Shown one piece after another: positions 11,201-22,613 of a stretch of DNA of 64,000 nucleotides. The DNA is from Aspergillus flavus (Eukaryota; Ascomycota; Eurotiomycetes; Eurotiales; Aspergillaceae): assembly GCF_009017415.1 (NCBI RefSeq), contig NC_092406.1:2666001-2730000 (forward strand). The letters are read 5' to 3'. The notes beneath the pieces are model-generated. The model was not told the origin of the DNA. It saw only the letters and a list, made by a program, of their open reading frames with translations, and searched no databases. Position 1 is the first letter of the stretch; every line of letters starts with the position of its first letter. A program made the position numbers and the translations under genes.

Positions 11201-14200
11201 GATAGCCAACATCAAATCTCTCCTGTCATACATGAACGCTACGAAGCCAGAGCTGCCCAGTCTATCTTACACAACCACCGCTCGTCGCACTCATCATCCA
11301 TTTAGGGTCATGGTTAGTGGGCCAGACCTGCCGGAGATTCACGCTCTATTAGAGAACAAGCTGGCTTCTCCCACGGTCCAGAACAGAGCCAGAGCTGCGC
11401 AGCGTGCTGCATTCGCCTTTACCGGTCAGGGATCCCAATACATCGGCATGGGGGAAAGTCTGCTGAATTTCAGCACCTTTCGCAGCGACATCGAGAGATT
11501 TAACGGAATCGCAGAGACCCTTGGTTTCCCTTCCTTCTTGCCGTTACTTGAATCAGGAAACGGAGATATCTCCGAGCTTCCTCCGCTGGTCGTTCAGGTC
11601 GGAACAGTATGCACCCAGATAGCCATGGCACGTCTGTGGCGATCTTGGGGAATCGAGCCCTGTGCTGTGGTCGGTCATAGCCTCGGTGAATATGCAGCAC
11701 TAAACATCGCTGGCGTACTTTCTGAAGCAGACACCATCTTTCTGGCTGGGAAGCGGGCGCAACTCTTGCAGGAGGATATTTCCGCAAACACCCACGCCAT
11801 GCTCGCTATCGGCACTAGCGTGGAGGAAACGAGGTCGCTGTGCGACGGTTTGGAATACGACATCGCATGCATCAACACACCAAAAGAGACAGTCCTGAGC
11901 GGTACGAACAAGCAAATCGACCGAATACTCGATATATTGTCTTCAACAAGTCTGAAGAAGACCAGACTCCGTGTTCCTTTTGCCTTCCATTCTTCCCAGA
12001 TGGAACCCGTTCTAGAAAAGTTCAAAGCAGCTGCTCGAGGTGTTAAATTCTACGAGCCAAAGGTCCCTGTCATCTCACCTCTGTTTGGAGAAGTCCTCAC
12101 ATCGAAGGAACCTTTCGGACCGGAATACCTGGCTCGTCACTGCAGGGAAACCGTCAACTTTGCCACTGCACTGGAAAGTGCAAAGGCAGATGGGGTCATC
12201 AGTAGCGCATTGTGGGTCGAGATAGGTGCTCATCCCATCGTGTCTGGATTACTGAGGAACAATCTCGATTCCACACTCAAAACTGTCCCAACCCTGCAGC
12301 GGAACAAAGATACCTGGAAGGTGCTCACATCCAGTCTTTCCACTTTGTACGAGTCCGGTGTAGACATCAGATGGTCCGAATACCACAGGGACTTCATCCC
12401 GGGCCTTTCTGTGCTACGCCTCCCGTCATATAACTGGGACTTGAAGGAATACTGGATGCAATATGTCAACGACTGGTCTTTGTACAAAGGAGACGCTCAA
12501 TTTCTAAAGGGCACACCTGGGCTATCGACTACCTGCGTCCACAAGCTTGTCGAGGAGAAGAAGGACGGGAACAAAATCACCGTCGTGGGCGAGGTGGATG
12601 TCCTCCGCGATGATGTAGACCCGTTTGTTCGTGGCCATCGCGTCAATAATCTGCCTCTCGTCACGCCATCCGTGTATGCTGAAATGGCTCTCGTGATTGG
12701 TGAATATCTCCGTAAACAGCAGACCAAGCTTTCTGGAACCCTAGTGGATTTGCAACACATGGACGTGCAACGACCGTTTGCCACCAAGAGTAAGGGAAAA
12801 GGTCCCCAACTGTTGCAATGCCATGTCGTACTTGATTGCGAAACCTTCCAGGGATCAGTGGAGTTCTGGAGTGTTACACCCGAAGGCAAGAAGCTAGTTA
12901 GACATGCACTTGCTAGCATCACGTTCCCGGATGCGAAGGCCGCCCAGGAGGAGGTCCAGCAGCGAGCACAGGGCATCATGAAGGAAATGGATGATATGGC
13001 TGCAAGACTCAATACCGACGACCGAGTGCAAAAGTTCACCGGCAAGACCGGATACAACTTGGTATCTTCACTCGCCTCCTATGACCCTGAGTACATGGGT
13101 GTTTCCTCGGTGCTCCTAGACAGTGGCCGGTTGGAGGCTGTTGCGACTGTTAAATTCAACAATCCTCGAACGGATGGGGTGTACCACGTAAACCCATACC
13201 TGATTGATAATCTCGGACAGCCAGCTCTCTTCGTTATGAATGCCAATGACCAAGCCGATCTCAGCAAAGAGGTCTTTGTCAACCACGGATGGAAGTCGCT
13301 GCACTTCTACAAACCGCTGTCAATCCAGAAAACCTACCGATCACACGTTCGGATGAGCGGACCAGACGCTGATGGCCTCTACGGCGGAGACATGGTTGTC
13401 TTCGAAGATAAGGAAGTCGTCGCCGTGTACAAGGGCATAAAGGCACAAGGAGTCCCGCGAAGACTCATGGATTATATCGTACACATGCGAGACGATACAA
13501 AAGCCGGTGCCCCTGCCGGGGGAACTCTCAATGCTAGCCAAAGCGCTGCAGCAAATCCAGCAGCCGATCCGTCAGCACAAGCTGATAGTGATAACTGGCA
13601 AGCAGCACTCAAGATAATATCTGAAGAGAGTGGTGTCCCGATCGCCGAACTGTCACCCGAAGCAGCATTCGACGATCTCGGCGTGGACTCCCTCCTCGCC
13701 TTGCTCTGCGCCAGTCGCTTCCGCGAGGAACTTGGCCTACACTACGAGTCATCCATCTTCCTAGACCATCCGACCATCAAGGAGCTAGAGGCATTCTGGA
13801 AGCAAGGAGCACCCGAGACCGGAGCAGTCACCGTGAGCGGCCGCGACGCAGTCCTAAACTCCATGTTTACCGAAGCAGAAGCAGAGGTAGACCAAGACAA
13901 GAACAGCAGCGACGAGGACCGATCATCACTAGGCACCAGCTCGTACGAGGTTATCAGCCCCAACACAACAGAAACCACACCGGAGATTACCAAAACATCT
14001 TCACCCAAGATCTCCGCAACGTCGCTTCTCTTGCAGGGCAACCCGGCGCTGCCCTCGACAGTCAAGACTCTATTCCTCCTCCCAGACGGCTCCGGGTCCT
14101 GTTCCTCCTACGCAGGACTTCCGCGCATCCACCCATCCATAGCCGTTGTAGGCGTCAATTGCCCGTTCATGAAAACCCCAGAGTCCTACACCTGCGGTAT

Positions 14201-14813
14201 CGACGAGGTCACCCAGATGTACATCACCGAGATCCGGCGACGCCAGCCTCACGGACCATACGCGCTAGGTGGCTGGTCAGTGGGTGGGATCTTCTCCTAC
14301 CACATTGCACAACAGCTAGCCGCACAAGGTGAGCAAGTCAGCGAACTGATTCTCATCGACTGCCCAGTCCCCAAAGGTCTGGACCATCTCCCACGTCGAT
14401 ACTACGAATACTGCGACACGATCGGGCTCCTCGGGGACGTGAACGGAGTCAAAAGGGATCCACCACCCTGGCTAATCTCCCATTTCGAAGCTTGCGTGAA
14501 CAGTCTACATACATACCACGCAACGCCCTTCCGGCCCAATAATGCGCCCCGTACACAAATCATTTGGGCCTGTGACGCCATCGACAAACACTGCGAACCA
14601 AAATTCGACAGAAGGCCCGATGACCCAGAGGGATTGAAGTTCCTCACGTCGACAAGAACTGACTTTGGTCCCTGTGGCTGGGAAACCCTTCTCCCGGAAG
14701 AGGATATGACACTGGATAGGATGACAGGGGCCAACCATTTCAGTATGATGAAGGGGGAATTTGCGAAACGGTTGAGTGAGATGATTGAGGGATTTTTGAT
14801 GATAGGAAATTGA
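8269..14813 (+). CDS. Non-reducing polyketide synthase (SAT-KS-MAT-PT-ACP-TE)
   Basis: Seven exons (8269-8564, 8624-8915, 8972-9945, 10082-10275, 10327-10650, 10705-10910, 10962-14813) encode 2045 residues; all junctions keep frame. Domain order with active residues: starter-unit acyltransferase (GLCTG, Cys120; His247), ketosynthase (DTACSSG, Cys552; His687; His731), malonyl transferase (GHSLG, Ser1002), product template (His1321, Asp1511), one acyl carrier protein (GVDSLL, Ser1672), a Ser/Thr-rich linker, and a thioesterase/Claisen cyclase (GWSVGG, Ser1868; His2021). No reductive or methyltransferase domains are seen. Such cytosolic enzymes build aromatic polyketides from malonyl-CoA, with PT setting the first ring and TE closing or releasing. 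The GWSxGG nucleophile resembles Claisen-type TEs such as PksA. Having a single ACP differs from PksST and wA types. The product cannot be named from sequence. All catalytic residues are intact, so the gene looks functional. Confidence 0.96.
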
Positions 14814-15348
14814 AGTATTAGATTTTTTCGCTCTTGGTTTGTGTTTCGACGCTGTATTTAGGTTTCATCTTTTCCTATGTTTGATATAGTCTTGTTTTTT
14901 GATTAGGTGTTTACAATTCATATTCTACTTGTGAATTCCAGAAGAAAATAAGAGTAAGTCGAAGATGCCGGTAATATGCTTCTTGTTTGTCTATCTAGAC
15001 CGCAATCTTCAGTAAATCGGGATGGGCCTTAATCTTTTTGCGAAATGACAATTCCTATACTGAAAGCTACTAGATCCTCACGATCTACATCTGCGTCTAC
15101 ATCAAACGATCTACTGAGGTTTTATTTTGTATGCGTAGATCAATCTTGACTTAGCAGCGCAAAGCTATTCCCACTAATATTTGGTATCACAAAACCAGGC
15201 TAACTAAACATTACCACAATCACGACAACAAACCAACAAAAAGCGCACAGTCCAGCTCAGTCTTCAGTATATGAACGTCAGTCTAAGACATGGTAGGGCA
15301 AACAATTTAATCTCTCATCATAACGTGAGTAGGGTTCCTAATTCATCA
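14814..15348. other. Intergenic, convergent 3' ends
   Basis: This 535-base gap separates the 3' ends of the PKS (plus) and the sugar-porter gene (minus). It is AT-rich with polyadenylation-like A-rich stretches near 14940 and holds no coding potential that I can support. Confidence 0.6.
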
Positions 15349-17350
15349 TTACACTTGCTTCTCCGGGGTCACATGCGTAGCAGAGACGCCAGTAGCCTCG
15401 TGTGCAGGAGTAATCTTGAGATTTCCTTCGATGATCTCTTTCTCCAGCTCTTCCATACGACTCTTCCTCTCGAGCTTGCGCCATGCTGGAAGTCCACTGT
15501 CAAAGACATCGTCCATCTCCTCCAGCGTGTAACCTTTTGTTTCGGGAGCCGTTAGGAACATGTGGATGAAGGCTGCGGTGTTGAAGGCAGCGAACTGTGA
15601 CACAGGAGAGGTTAGTGGCTACATTATCTCGGGATAGAAAACAGGGAAAAACATACAATCATGTACATCTTCCAATTGATCGACCAGAGCAACGGTGGAA
15701 CGAAGAGGGCCAGGAGACAGTTCCAAATCCAGTTCGAGGCCGTAGCGAGCGAGACTGCTTTAGCGCGGACTTTCGCAGGATAGATCTCAGCGGGATAGGT
15801 CCATGAAGTCGGGCCGATGGTCGTCGCGAAGGAGCACACGAACAGATACGACAATGCGATAATCGCCTTCCCCACGGCGGGGTGGTCGGCCACCGTCCAC
15901 GAAATAGCATCGAGCTTGGGATCGGTATGAGGGTTGGGCGCCCCAAATCCTCCTTGCAGTCCACCCTCCAGGTAAAGGAAAATAGCCTGGAGGAAGAATC
16001 CAATCAAGATTGCTGGCCGTCGGCCAAATTTATCCAGGTAGATAATGGCAGGTAGGGTCAGAGCCGTGTTAAGAATGTATTGAATTGATGCGGTTAGAAG
16101 TGGCGATCCAGCGCCTGTGCTCTGCATGATATAGACTATGTAGTTGTCAGCATCTTCAGCTCGGTCAAGCCAGTCTTGGTCGTTACCCTAGGCGGTTATT
16201 GGAATACGTCGAACATACCAATGTAGTACATCATCACGTTCATTCCACACAGTTGCGACCACATCTGCAAGCTCATACCCAAGATGACGCGCTTGAAAAT
16301 GCGAGGTTTGATGAGCTCCTGGAAACCAGTAGCTGATTGCTCCCGCTCTAACGCCAGAGCTTCCTGGATTTCCTTATATTCGGCGAGGACCTTGGGGTGG
16401 TTAACGTCTCCTTGACCGTGTAGCTTCGATAACACCTGCAGAGCTTCCTCCCAACGGTCCTTGCTGGCGAGCCAACGGGGAGACTTAGGGAAGAGGAACA
16501 TGCCAAAGAAGAGAATGACGCCGGGTACAATTTGAATACCCCAAGGAATGCGGAAAGCAGCAGTACTCTGCGTGGGGTTGTTTGGGCCGCCGTCGATGTT
16601 GCTCGCGCCATATTGCTAGAGGGTTGTCAGTATAGGAATGACGGTCATGACGAGAGCGGGAGACCGACAATAAAATATTGAATCAAGATACCCCATGTGA
16701 TAGCCCATTGTTGCAGTGATATAACTCGTCCTCGAATTTCTTTTGGTGCTATCTCGGCCTGATAGACGGGGACCATCGCAGATGCGATACCGACGCAACC
16801 ACCTGCGATGACACGACCGACGACTAAAAGAGGGATCCCGTTCGATGCACACATAAAGCTAGGAGGAATTAGCGCAATCCGTCTATTTCTGCCGAGAATC
16901 AGCTCTCACATACATTGAGCCAATGATCCACAGAATGGAAGAGAACTGGATCGCCCTGACACGCGAATAGCGATCGGCAATAAAGCTAGAGCACAGTGCA
17001 CCGACGAGAGAGCCGAAAGGCATCGCACAGGTGATACTGCCCTGCCAATAATTAAAAGAAAGCACAGTTAAAACTAGTGACAGAATCGCTTACCTGCTTA
17101 TATTGACCGCTACCCACTTGGAAATAGTTGGTATACGCTGCAGTACCCAGAACGCCTATACAGGGTGAGCTTATATTTTGATTCTAAACCTCCAGAATTG
17201 CTTACCACTCATAGACGAGATATCAAAACCGAACAAACCACCACCTGCGACAGGGTCAGATCATGCTCTCCGGCATCTAAACCAGACATGGATATGCTCA
17301 CCAAGAGTGGCAAAGCCACAGAGAAAGTAGACATTGTAGATTTTCTTCAT
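15349..17350 (-). CDS. MFS sugar transporter
   Basis: Eight exons (17302-17350, 17206-17244, 17094-17155, 16914-17041, 16669-16858, 16219-16615, 15657-16135, 15349-15594) give 529 residues, a typical size for a 12-TM plasma-membrane sugar porter. Diagnostic pieces are the N-terminal GGGLFGFDISS, the loop RYSRVRAIQ, AEIAPKEIRGR after TM4, FPKSPRWL before the central loop, DKFGRRP, and the C-terminal PETKGYTLEEMDDVF. It probably imports a hexose by proton symport. The donor after exon 5 is a weak GTCGGT, chosen because it restores the expected FIQYG family motif. It converges on the PKS gene; sugar porters are not usual cluster members, so it may simply be a neighbour. Confidence 0.9.
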
Positions 17351-18639
17351 GGTGACAGTTGCTGTTGACACTCGGTCAGCCAAGGTCGGATCAAGCAGAG
17401 AACACGTGAAGAAAGTCTACAGTGACAGGAATCACCGTATGTTTAAATATGCCGACTGGCTGCAGTGAATAGAGCTTTGGGCAGCTGTCGCAGAGTCACT
17501 GGTGAATTTACACCAAATGTAACACTGCGTGTCGGCTGACGGGCATGATTGGAGAGGAGGGATTATAAAGCCAGAGCTGGGACAGTGATTGGGAGATCTT
17601 TACCTTGCCAGATGATAGAGAATCACAAGTTGCACGGCGTGGCGGACGCCACCAAACAAGAGGCGTGGTTATGATTCGACGGGAAGGCGTCGTGTCTACG
17701 AGTAGAGTCTCGTATTTCTGATCATGGGGGAATTCGACCCTTCCCCGCAGTTGCGATTCTGGGGTAAACAAGGTCGCTTGGACGTTTTAACTTTGCCTCT
17801 GTTGCTTAAGCCTTTCGAGTGGGACAGTTGAACAAGGGAAGTCTTGCAAGGGGATATCCTGCGTTGCCAACGGACAGAGACAAAGGAACATTGGGGGAAA
17901 GCACGAGTCAGGGACTGAAATGGATTCCAGATCCACGTAACGATGATCTTCGACTTGCTGCGACATTCTGACTCTCCGAATACGACACTGTCTGTCCCGT
18001 ACCATGAGTCTCATCAACCCTCATGGAGTTAAAGAACAAAGAAGGTGCTGAGGGATGCACCATTGATAGGCGGAATATCTCCTGGACCCTAATCGTGCCT
18101 ATGTCTGCCAAGGCTGCTTAACGCGTCAAAATAAGACTTCCAAGCCCTTAGTGGTCAACAGGCGTTACACCACATGGCACTACGGAGTAAAAAAGTAACA
18201 TTGCTAGGGCACAGACTATGGCAATCAACCAAGGGTCAGCTCCATCTCCCGCTCCCGTGACATCAACCTTAGGGTTACATAAATGTCACGTTCAATCAAC
18301 TGCCTCGGTCGAATTTTTAATCTATACCGAAATCATTCCAAATCCTTTGTTCAACACTATGCAGGGGCTTGGAGGGACCGACATTTTTTCTTTCACCGTA
18401 TTAGACCTAGTCCAACAGTAGGAGGCTATTCGATTGGTATTTTCCCGGCATTACATATCTTCTTCGTCAATCTGGCTACTATTGCTAAACCTGAGTGACT
18501 TAGATGGACGGACTCATTTTTTGATCATAGGTCTACCATAGGATAACACTTGGGTCCATTCCTCATGGATTAGCTATAGGCTACCAGGAGGTTCGTGCTT
18601 ATATGATAACCTAACCCATATGGATTTAGGTTGACCCTA
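17351..18639. other. Intergenic upstream of sugar porter
   Basis: About 1.3 kb that should hold the promoter of the minus-strand sugar transporter. Short open frames here (for example 17787-18017 and 18218-18421) lack motifs and splice partners. It ends at a MITE-like inverted repeat. Confidence 0.5.
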
Positions 18640-18762
18640 CAGTGGTGGTCCAAAAGTATGTGACCCCCTATACTTATAGGTACCTCGCAGCCCATAGTAG
18701 ACGGTAAGAGCCATTGAGTACCTATAAGTAGAGGGGTCACATACCTTTGGACCCCACTTTAG
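18640..18762. mobile_element. MITE-like element with Tc1/mariner (Fot1/pogo) type ends
   Basis: Two arms of about 45 bases are imperfect inverted copies of each other around a spacer of about 40 bases. The left arm begins CAGTGGTGGTCC and the right arm, read on the minus strand, begins CTAAAGTGGGGTCC; both continue through a shared GTATGTGACCCC core and CTTATAGGTAC. TA dinucleotides sit at 18638-18639 and 18763-18764, fitting a TA target duplication. CAGTGG-type ends with TA duplication are known from fungal Fot1/pogo elements. It has no coding capacity, so it would be a non-autonomous copy. It lies 47 bases past the 3' end of the DHA1 MFS gene. Confidence 0.7.
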
Positions 18763-18808
18763 TATAGTGGACTAAGTAGCCATCTTATCTATTCAGATAA
18801 GCATCGTC

Positions 18809-20399
18809 TCAATAGCTGGACTGCTGCCTCCCCCTCAGTGTGGCACCCCAGCGCCAAAGGATGCCGGTCGCGGGCAGCGCGATGCCAATCGATAAAAACG
18901 CCAACAGGCTGTTCCCCAACCCATATCCGAGGGAGTCGTAAAGACTGTTAGAGAATAATGGGAACGCGAAAGCCAACAGACTCCGCAACACCTGCGTTGC
19001 AGCCGATGCCGAACTGACGTGCTCGGGGTAGGAATCCATGACATATGCATGCAGGGTGGTGTCAAATATTTGCATACCGAGGGACAACAAGGCTGCCCCG
19101 ACGTCGACGACCACCCAAATCAGGTGATATTGCGCGGCCCAGCCATAGAGAAGAAAGCCGATGGGGGTGATGAGAGCTCCGGGGAGTAGAAGTGGTATGC
19201 GAAGCTCAGGTACTTGGGTTTCGCCAGTGTTGCTGCTCAGTCTCTGATAGGCATAATCCATGAGCGGGCCGCAGAGCTGAGAGCCCGAGACCGTGCCGAT
19301 GCAGATGACTATGTAGTGGAGTCCGGATATTTCAACCGATTCACCGTACGCTGCGACGTGGAGAGCAGAAAAAGAACTCAAGGCGAAGTAAAGTAGACCG
19401 TAATCAATGCCCTCCAGAATAGCCTGCATTTGAATGATTGGATGGAATGCCAGCAAACGCAAGGGACGGGACAGGCTCCGACTCAACTTCCTCGGGGGTG
19501 AAAGGCCTGCTTCGCGCATTTCGATCGCTGCGTGGTAACGCGAACCGCCCGTGTTACTGCGCAATTCCTCAGCTCGGCGACGGAGGAGAAGTGGTGCGTA
19601 ACTCTCGTGGAATAAAAGCGAGGAGAGGTCGAGGGTGAGTTGGAGAATAGCGGTCGACCAGAACATCCATCGCCAGGTGGAATATTTAACAATAAAACCA
19701 CTGACGATGGGTCCGACAGCAGACCCTGTTAGGGGAATGAGCAAATATAGACTGAGTGACCGTCCTCTCTGCTCCGCTGACCACACGTCTCCCAGCACGC
19801 CGTACCCCAGACTGTACACTGCACTCGCGCCAAATCCAGCGAGAAGACGAGCGGCCATGAGCAGGCCCTTAGAGTGGGCAAAGCCGCAGACCAAATTCCA
19901 GACTAGGAACCAGATATTCGTAATGTGGAAAATCGACTTTCTTCCATAGATTTCGGATACAGGGCCGATGATGAGTGGCCCAAACGCTGTTGCCAAAAGA
20001 TAGACCGACAATGCCATGGTGGACTCGGTAATGGACGTATCCAACTCCTCGGCCATGGTATCGATTGACGGCGCCATCATCTGTGAATATATCATCAGTA
20101 CAGAACGTCTCGTGCAATGTTGGAATGCATCATACTGTCGACACCATGATGCGGACAAAGCCCGTGCCAGAGATGGCCGCGGTGACCCCCCATTTTCGCT
20201 TCTTGGTCCAATTCAAGGGGTTCTGGGCTTCATTCTGGTCGAAGGTGACAAGGAACGCCTCGTCCCAAACAGCTTCCGCACTACCAGAGACTTTCTCCAG
20301 ATCGCGTGTTGCCACATGCGTGCCATTTCCGACATTATCCATGTCGGCTTCCTCGATGTTTCGACCTTCTTCGTCTGCCTGTTTTCTCTTCGTGTCCAT
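18809..20399 (-). CDS. DHA1-family MFS drug/metabolite exporter
   Basis: Two exons (20136-20399 and 18809-20080; 55-base intron with a TACTGAT branch) encode 511 residues. The N-terminal cytosolic tail ends in NPLNWTKKRKW, the conserved entry to TM1 in fungal DHA1 exporters. GPVSEIYGRKSIF is the family motif between TM2 and TM3, and GDVWSAEQRGRSLSLY follows TM4. Such proteins are plasma-membrane proton antiporters for drugs or secreted metabolites. Its position 4 kb from the PKS makes export or self-protection plausible but unproven. The length and the frame across the intron are normal, so the gene appears intact. Confidence 0.9.
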
Positions 20400-21255
20400 T
20401 CCCAGTGTTGTTGAATAGGGAGGGAAGGTAGTGTTGGAATAAATTATCCCATTCGACTACCTGAAATGTCTAGAGGTAATTTATAAGGTGAAATTCTAGT
20501 TGACAGGTAGAGGCACCGCAAAATCTCACTCACATCCATGTCGCCCGAAGGGTATACAAGAGCAAACAATGTCTCGGCGATAAGCTCTTGCACATCTCCG
20601 AGCACGGATGAGGCAGGATCCGGAGACTCACTTCTCTGTCTTGGTGGACTCATATTTGAAAACAAAACCCTGGGTTGATTGATAACGACAGCTGATTGAT
20701 AACCGTCCAACTGATTGATAAGGGTCTTGACCCCCCACTGATCCCCGCTAGTAATGGCTTATGTCCGACCTCGGATTCATTTCGGACATCTTTTACTGTC
20801 GAGCAACATCTTCTGTGAGTGTTCAATGCCTGCTCGGCCAATCGGTGCCTCTCTTTTAGATACTACCATGTCCGAGGAACAACATACCTTGACGGTCGGA
20901 CCTGTTGCGTGGCGTGTATCAGACCAAGGCTGGCTATCCGTATGTCTTTCCCTCGGTGATTAAAGGCTCGATACAATATCTCTTATCAGTGTTATAGCAA
21001 GCCCATTGCTACTGTGGAGGTAATAGAGTAATATATTTTGGATAGCCAGCTTGCGTTTCTACACGAGCGCTCGAACCTTGTAACCCTAAGCTTCGCGACC
21101 ACAAAAATACCAAAACGAAAGACAGAAACAAGTATATCTCCAAGCAAGTTCAGTCCTCGCTCAATCACCCCCCCACCCCCCCCCCCCCCGCCAAGACACC
21201 CGCTCACAGAACGGAAAAGAAGCCAAAAACAGCCAGCAAAGAGAACATAGCTTCT
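20400..21255. other. Intergenic with C-rich tract
   Basis: This is the promoter side of the MFS exporter and the 3' side of the next minus-strand gene. An open frame at 20444-20710 has no motif and was not accepted. A homopolymer-like run, seven C, one A, then fourteen C, lies at 21168-21189 close to the 3' end of the hypothetical gene and is prone to length change. Confidence 0.6.
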
Positions 21256-22083
21256 TCACGACGCCTCACTGTAAACAGTCTCCCGCATTAAACTGACAAG
21301 GTCCTCATCCGAAAACGCAATCGTCGCATCCTCCGTGATACCCGGAAGGTCAGGCATTTCATCCAGAATCGAGGCTAACGGGATCATCAAGGGGGCATGT
21401 CGAACCCTCCCACTTTGATAGTCCACACTGACCTCGTGTATACACTCTACTTCACCATCTCTATATTCCCAGCACTCGAACACGATCTTCTCAATATCAA
21501 AGGCGACTACCAGGACGAATTTTGTACGACCGGAAGTATTCTCCAGCCATAATTGCGCATCGACTCGGAGCGCACCAATGGAAGCCATATCTCCGAATTC
21601 CATGACGAGGGACGGGTAGTTATCGGGTGCTCGGCTTGCAAGGGGGATATAAGCTTGTTCTGCTTCGAGCTGCAGTCCGTTTTGCAGAGTGTATATCGTC
21701 GGGCCGGCGTGAGAAAGTATATCCGAAGTGAGTCCGTGATGCTGTTGGTATTTACGAATGTAGAACCTTTGGTACATGGCTTCGCTGACTTGCTCGCATA
21801 GTGGCGATTTGAATTTGATGACCAGAGTGTTATGATTGGGAAATGTTCGGACTAGGAATGTACGGGGTCGAGTGCATGCTCGCCATTTGTTGAATTCCAG
21901 AAGGTTATCGTCCGACACTTGTGTGATCGCCATGTACTGTTCGTCGCCACTCAGAAAGGATTCAAAGTACTCCTTGATGAATGTGATGACTGTTTGAAGG
22001 TCTGTGTAGGCTTCCACAACCACGTCGTCGCTCTTATACAGATCCAGGGGATGACCCTGGTCTGTGGGGTTCGGCCTGGTCAT
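21256..22083 (-). CDS. Conserved-looking hypothetical protein, 275 aa
   Basis: A single uninterrupted frame of 275 residues starts at an ATG within MTRPNPTDQG. It has mixed alpha/beta composition, no signal peptide and no membrane segment. It is rich in acidic residues, with a basic patch in FYIRKYQQHHG around residue 110 and an acidic C-terminus. Codon usage and composition look coding and no competing frame is present. I recognise no family. It is on the same strand as the AAA+ ATPase gene, 530 bases downstream of it, so it could be a separate transcript or a neighbour in function. Confidence 0.65.
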   Translation of the reverse strand: MTRPNPTDQGHPLDLYKSDDVVVEAYTDLQTVITFIKEYFESFLSGDEQYMAITQVSDDNLLEFNKWRACTRPRTFLVRTFPNHNTLVIKFKSPLCEQVSEAMYQRFYIRKYQQHHGLTSDILSHAGPTIYTLQNGLQLEAEQAYIPLASRAPDNYPSLVMEFGDMASIGALRVDAQLWLENTSGRTKFVLVVAFDIEKIVFECWEYRDGEVECIHEVSVDYQSGRVRHAPLMIPLASILDEMPDLPGITEDATIAFSDEDLVSLMRETVYSEAS

Positions 22084-22613
22084 CGTCCTGGCTCTTGTAG
22101 TTCCAAAGGCCTTTCCAAAAACAAGAGTTATAGTCGCTTTGATGTATTGTAGTAGTCGAAAGCGAGTATGGTCAACACACGGTGTGCACCGACGGAGAGA
22201 AATGAGACTTTTTTGTGGGACAAGGGTGCAGAGCTAATAGTGGTCGAGACGTGTTCATCATGATGAGCACGATATTAGTGGCGTAATGGCCTCAGGACTG
22301 CCTTTAATCCATGACTACTCTTACGCAGTCCATGGCTCGAGCAAAAAGGATACCATCGCCAACATTGTGGTATATCGGTCTGAGGTGGAGCAAACATCAA
22401 CCGCGACCAAAACACTCGGACCAGCCCTTCTTTGACGAACCAAGGAAGCGATACAACCATAAGTCAAGCAATACTCCTCGCACGGGCATAGATAACACGA
22501 AAGAGTTAGAACACGGAAATGTTAGCAATATACTTGCATTAGAGATATTAATTCACAAAATAGGATTCCTTGTGTTATTGGAATCTCTGGATTGCACCCA
22601 AGGGTGGCCTGAG
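22084..22613. other. Intergenic with a near-perfect palindrome
   Basis: This 530-base gap upstream of the 275-residue hypothetical gene contains CGTGTTCATCATGATGAGCACG near 22251-22272, which equals its reverse complement except for one base pair. It could be a dimeric protein-binding site or chance. No gene is supported. Confidence 0.45.

Noticed and set aside
8269..14813. Naming the PKS as aflatoxin/sterigmatocystin or wA-type melanin synthase
   Set aside because: Only one ACP is present, no hexanoate synthase genes are adjacent, and wA- and PksST-type enzymes usually carry two ACPs. The product class is left open.
20444..20710. 88-codon open frame upstream of the MFS exporter
   Set aside because: No motif and no convincing continuation by splicing; it overlaps the likely promoter.
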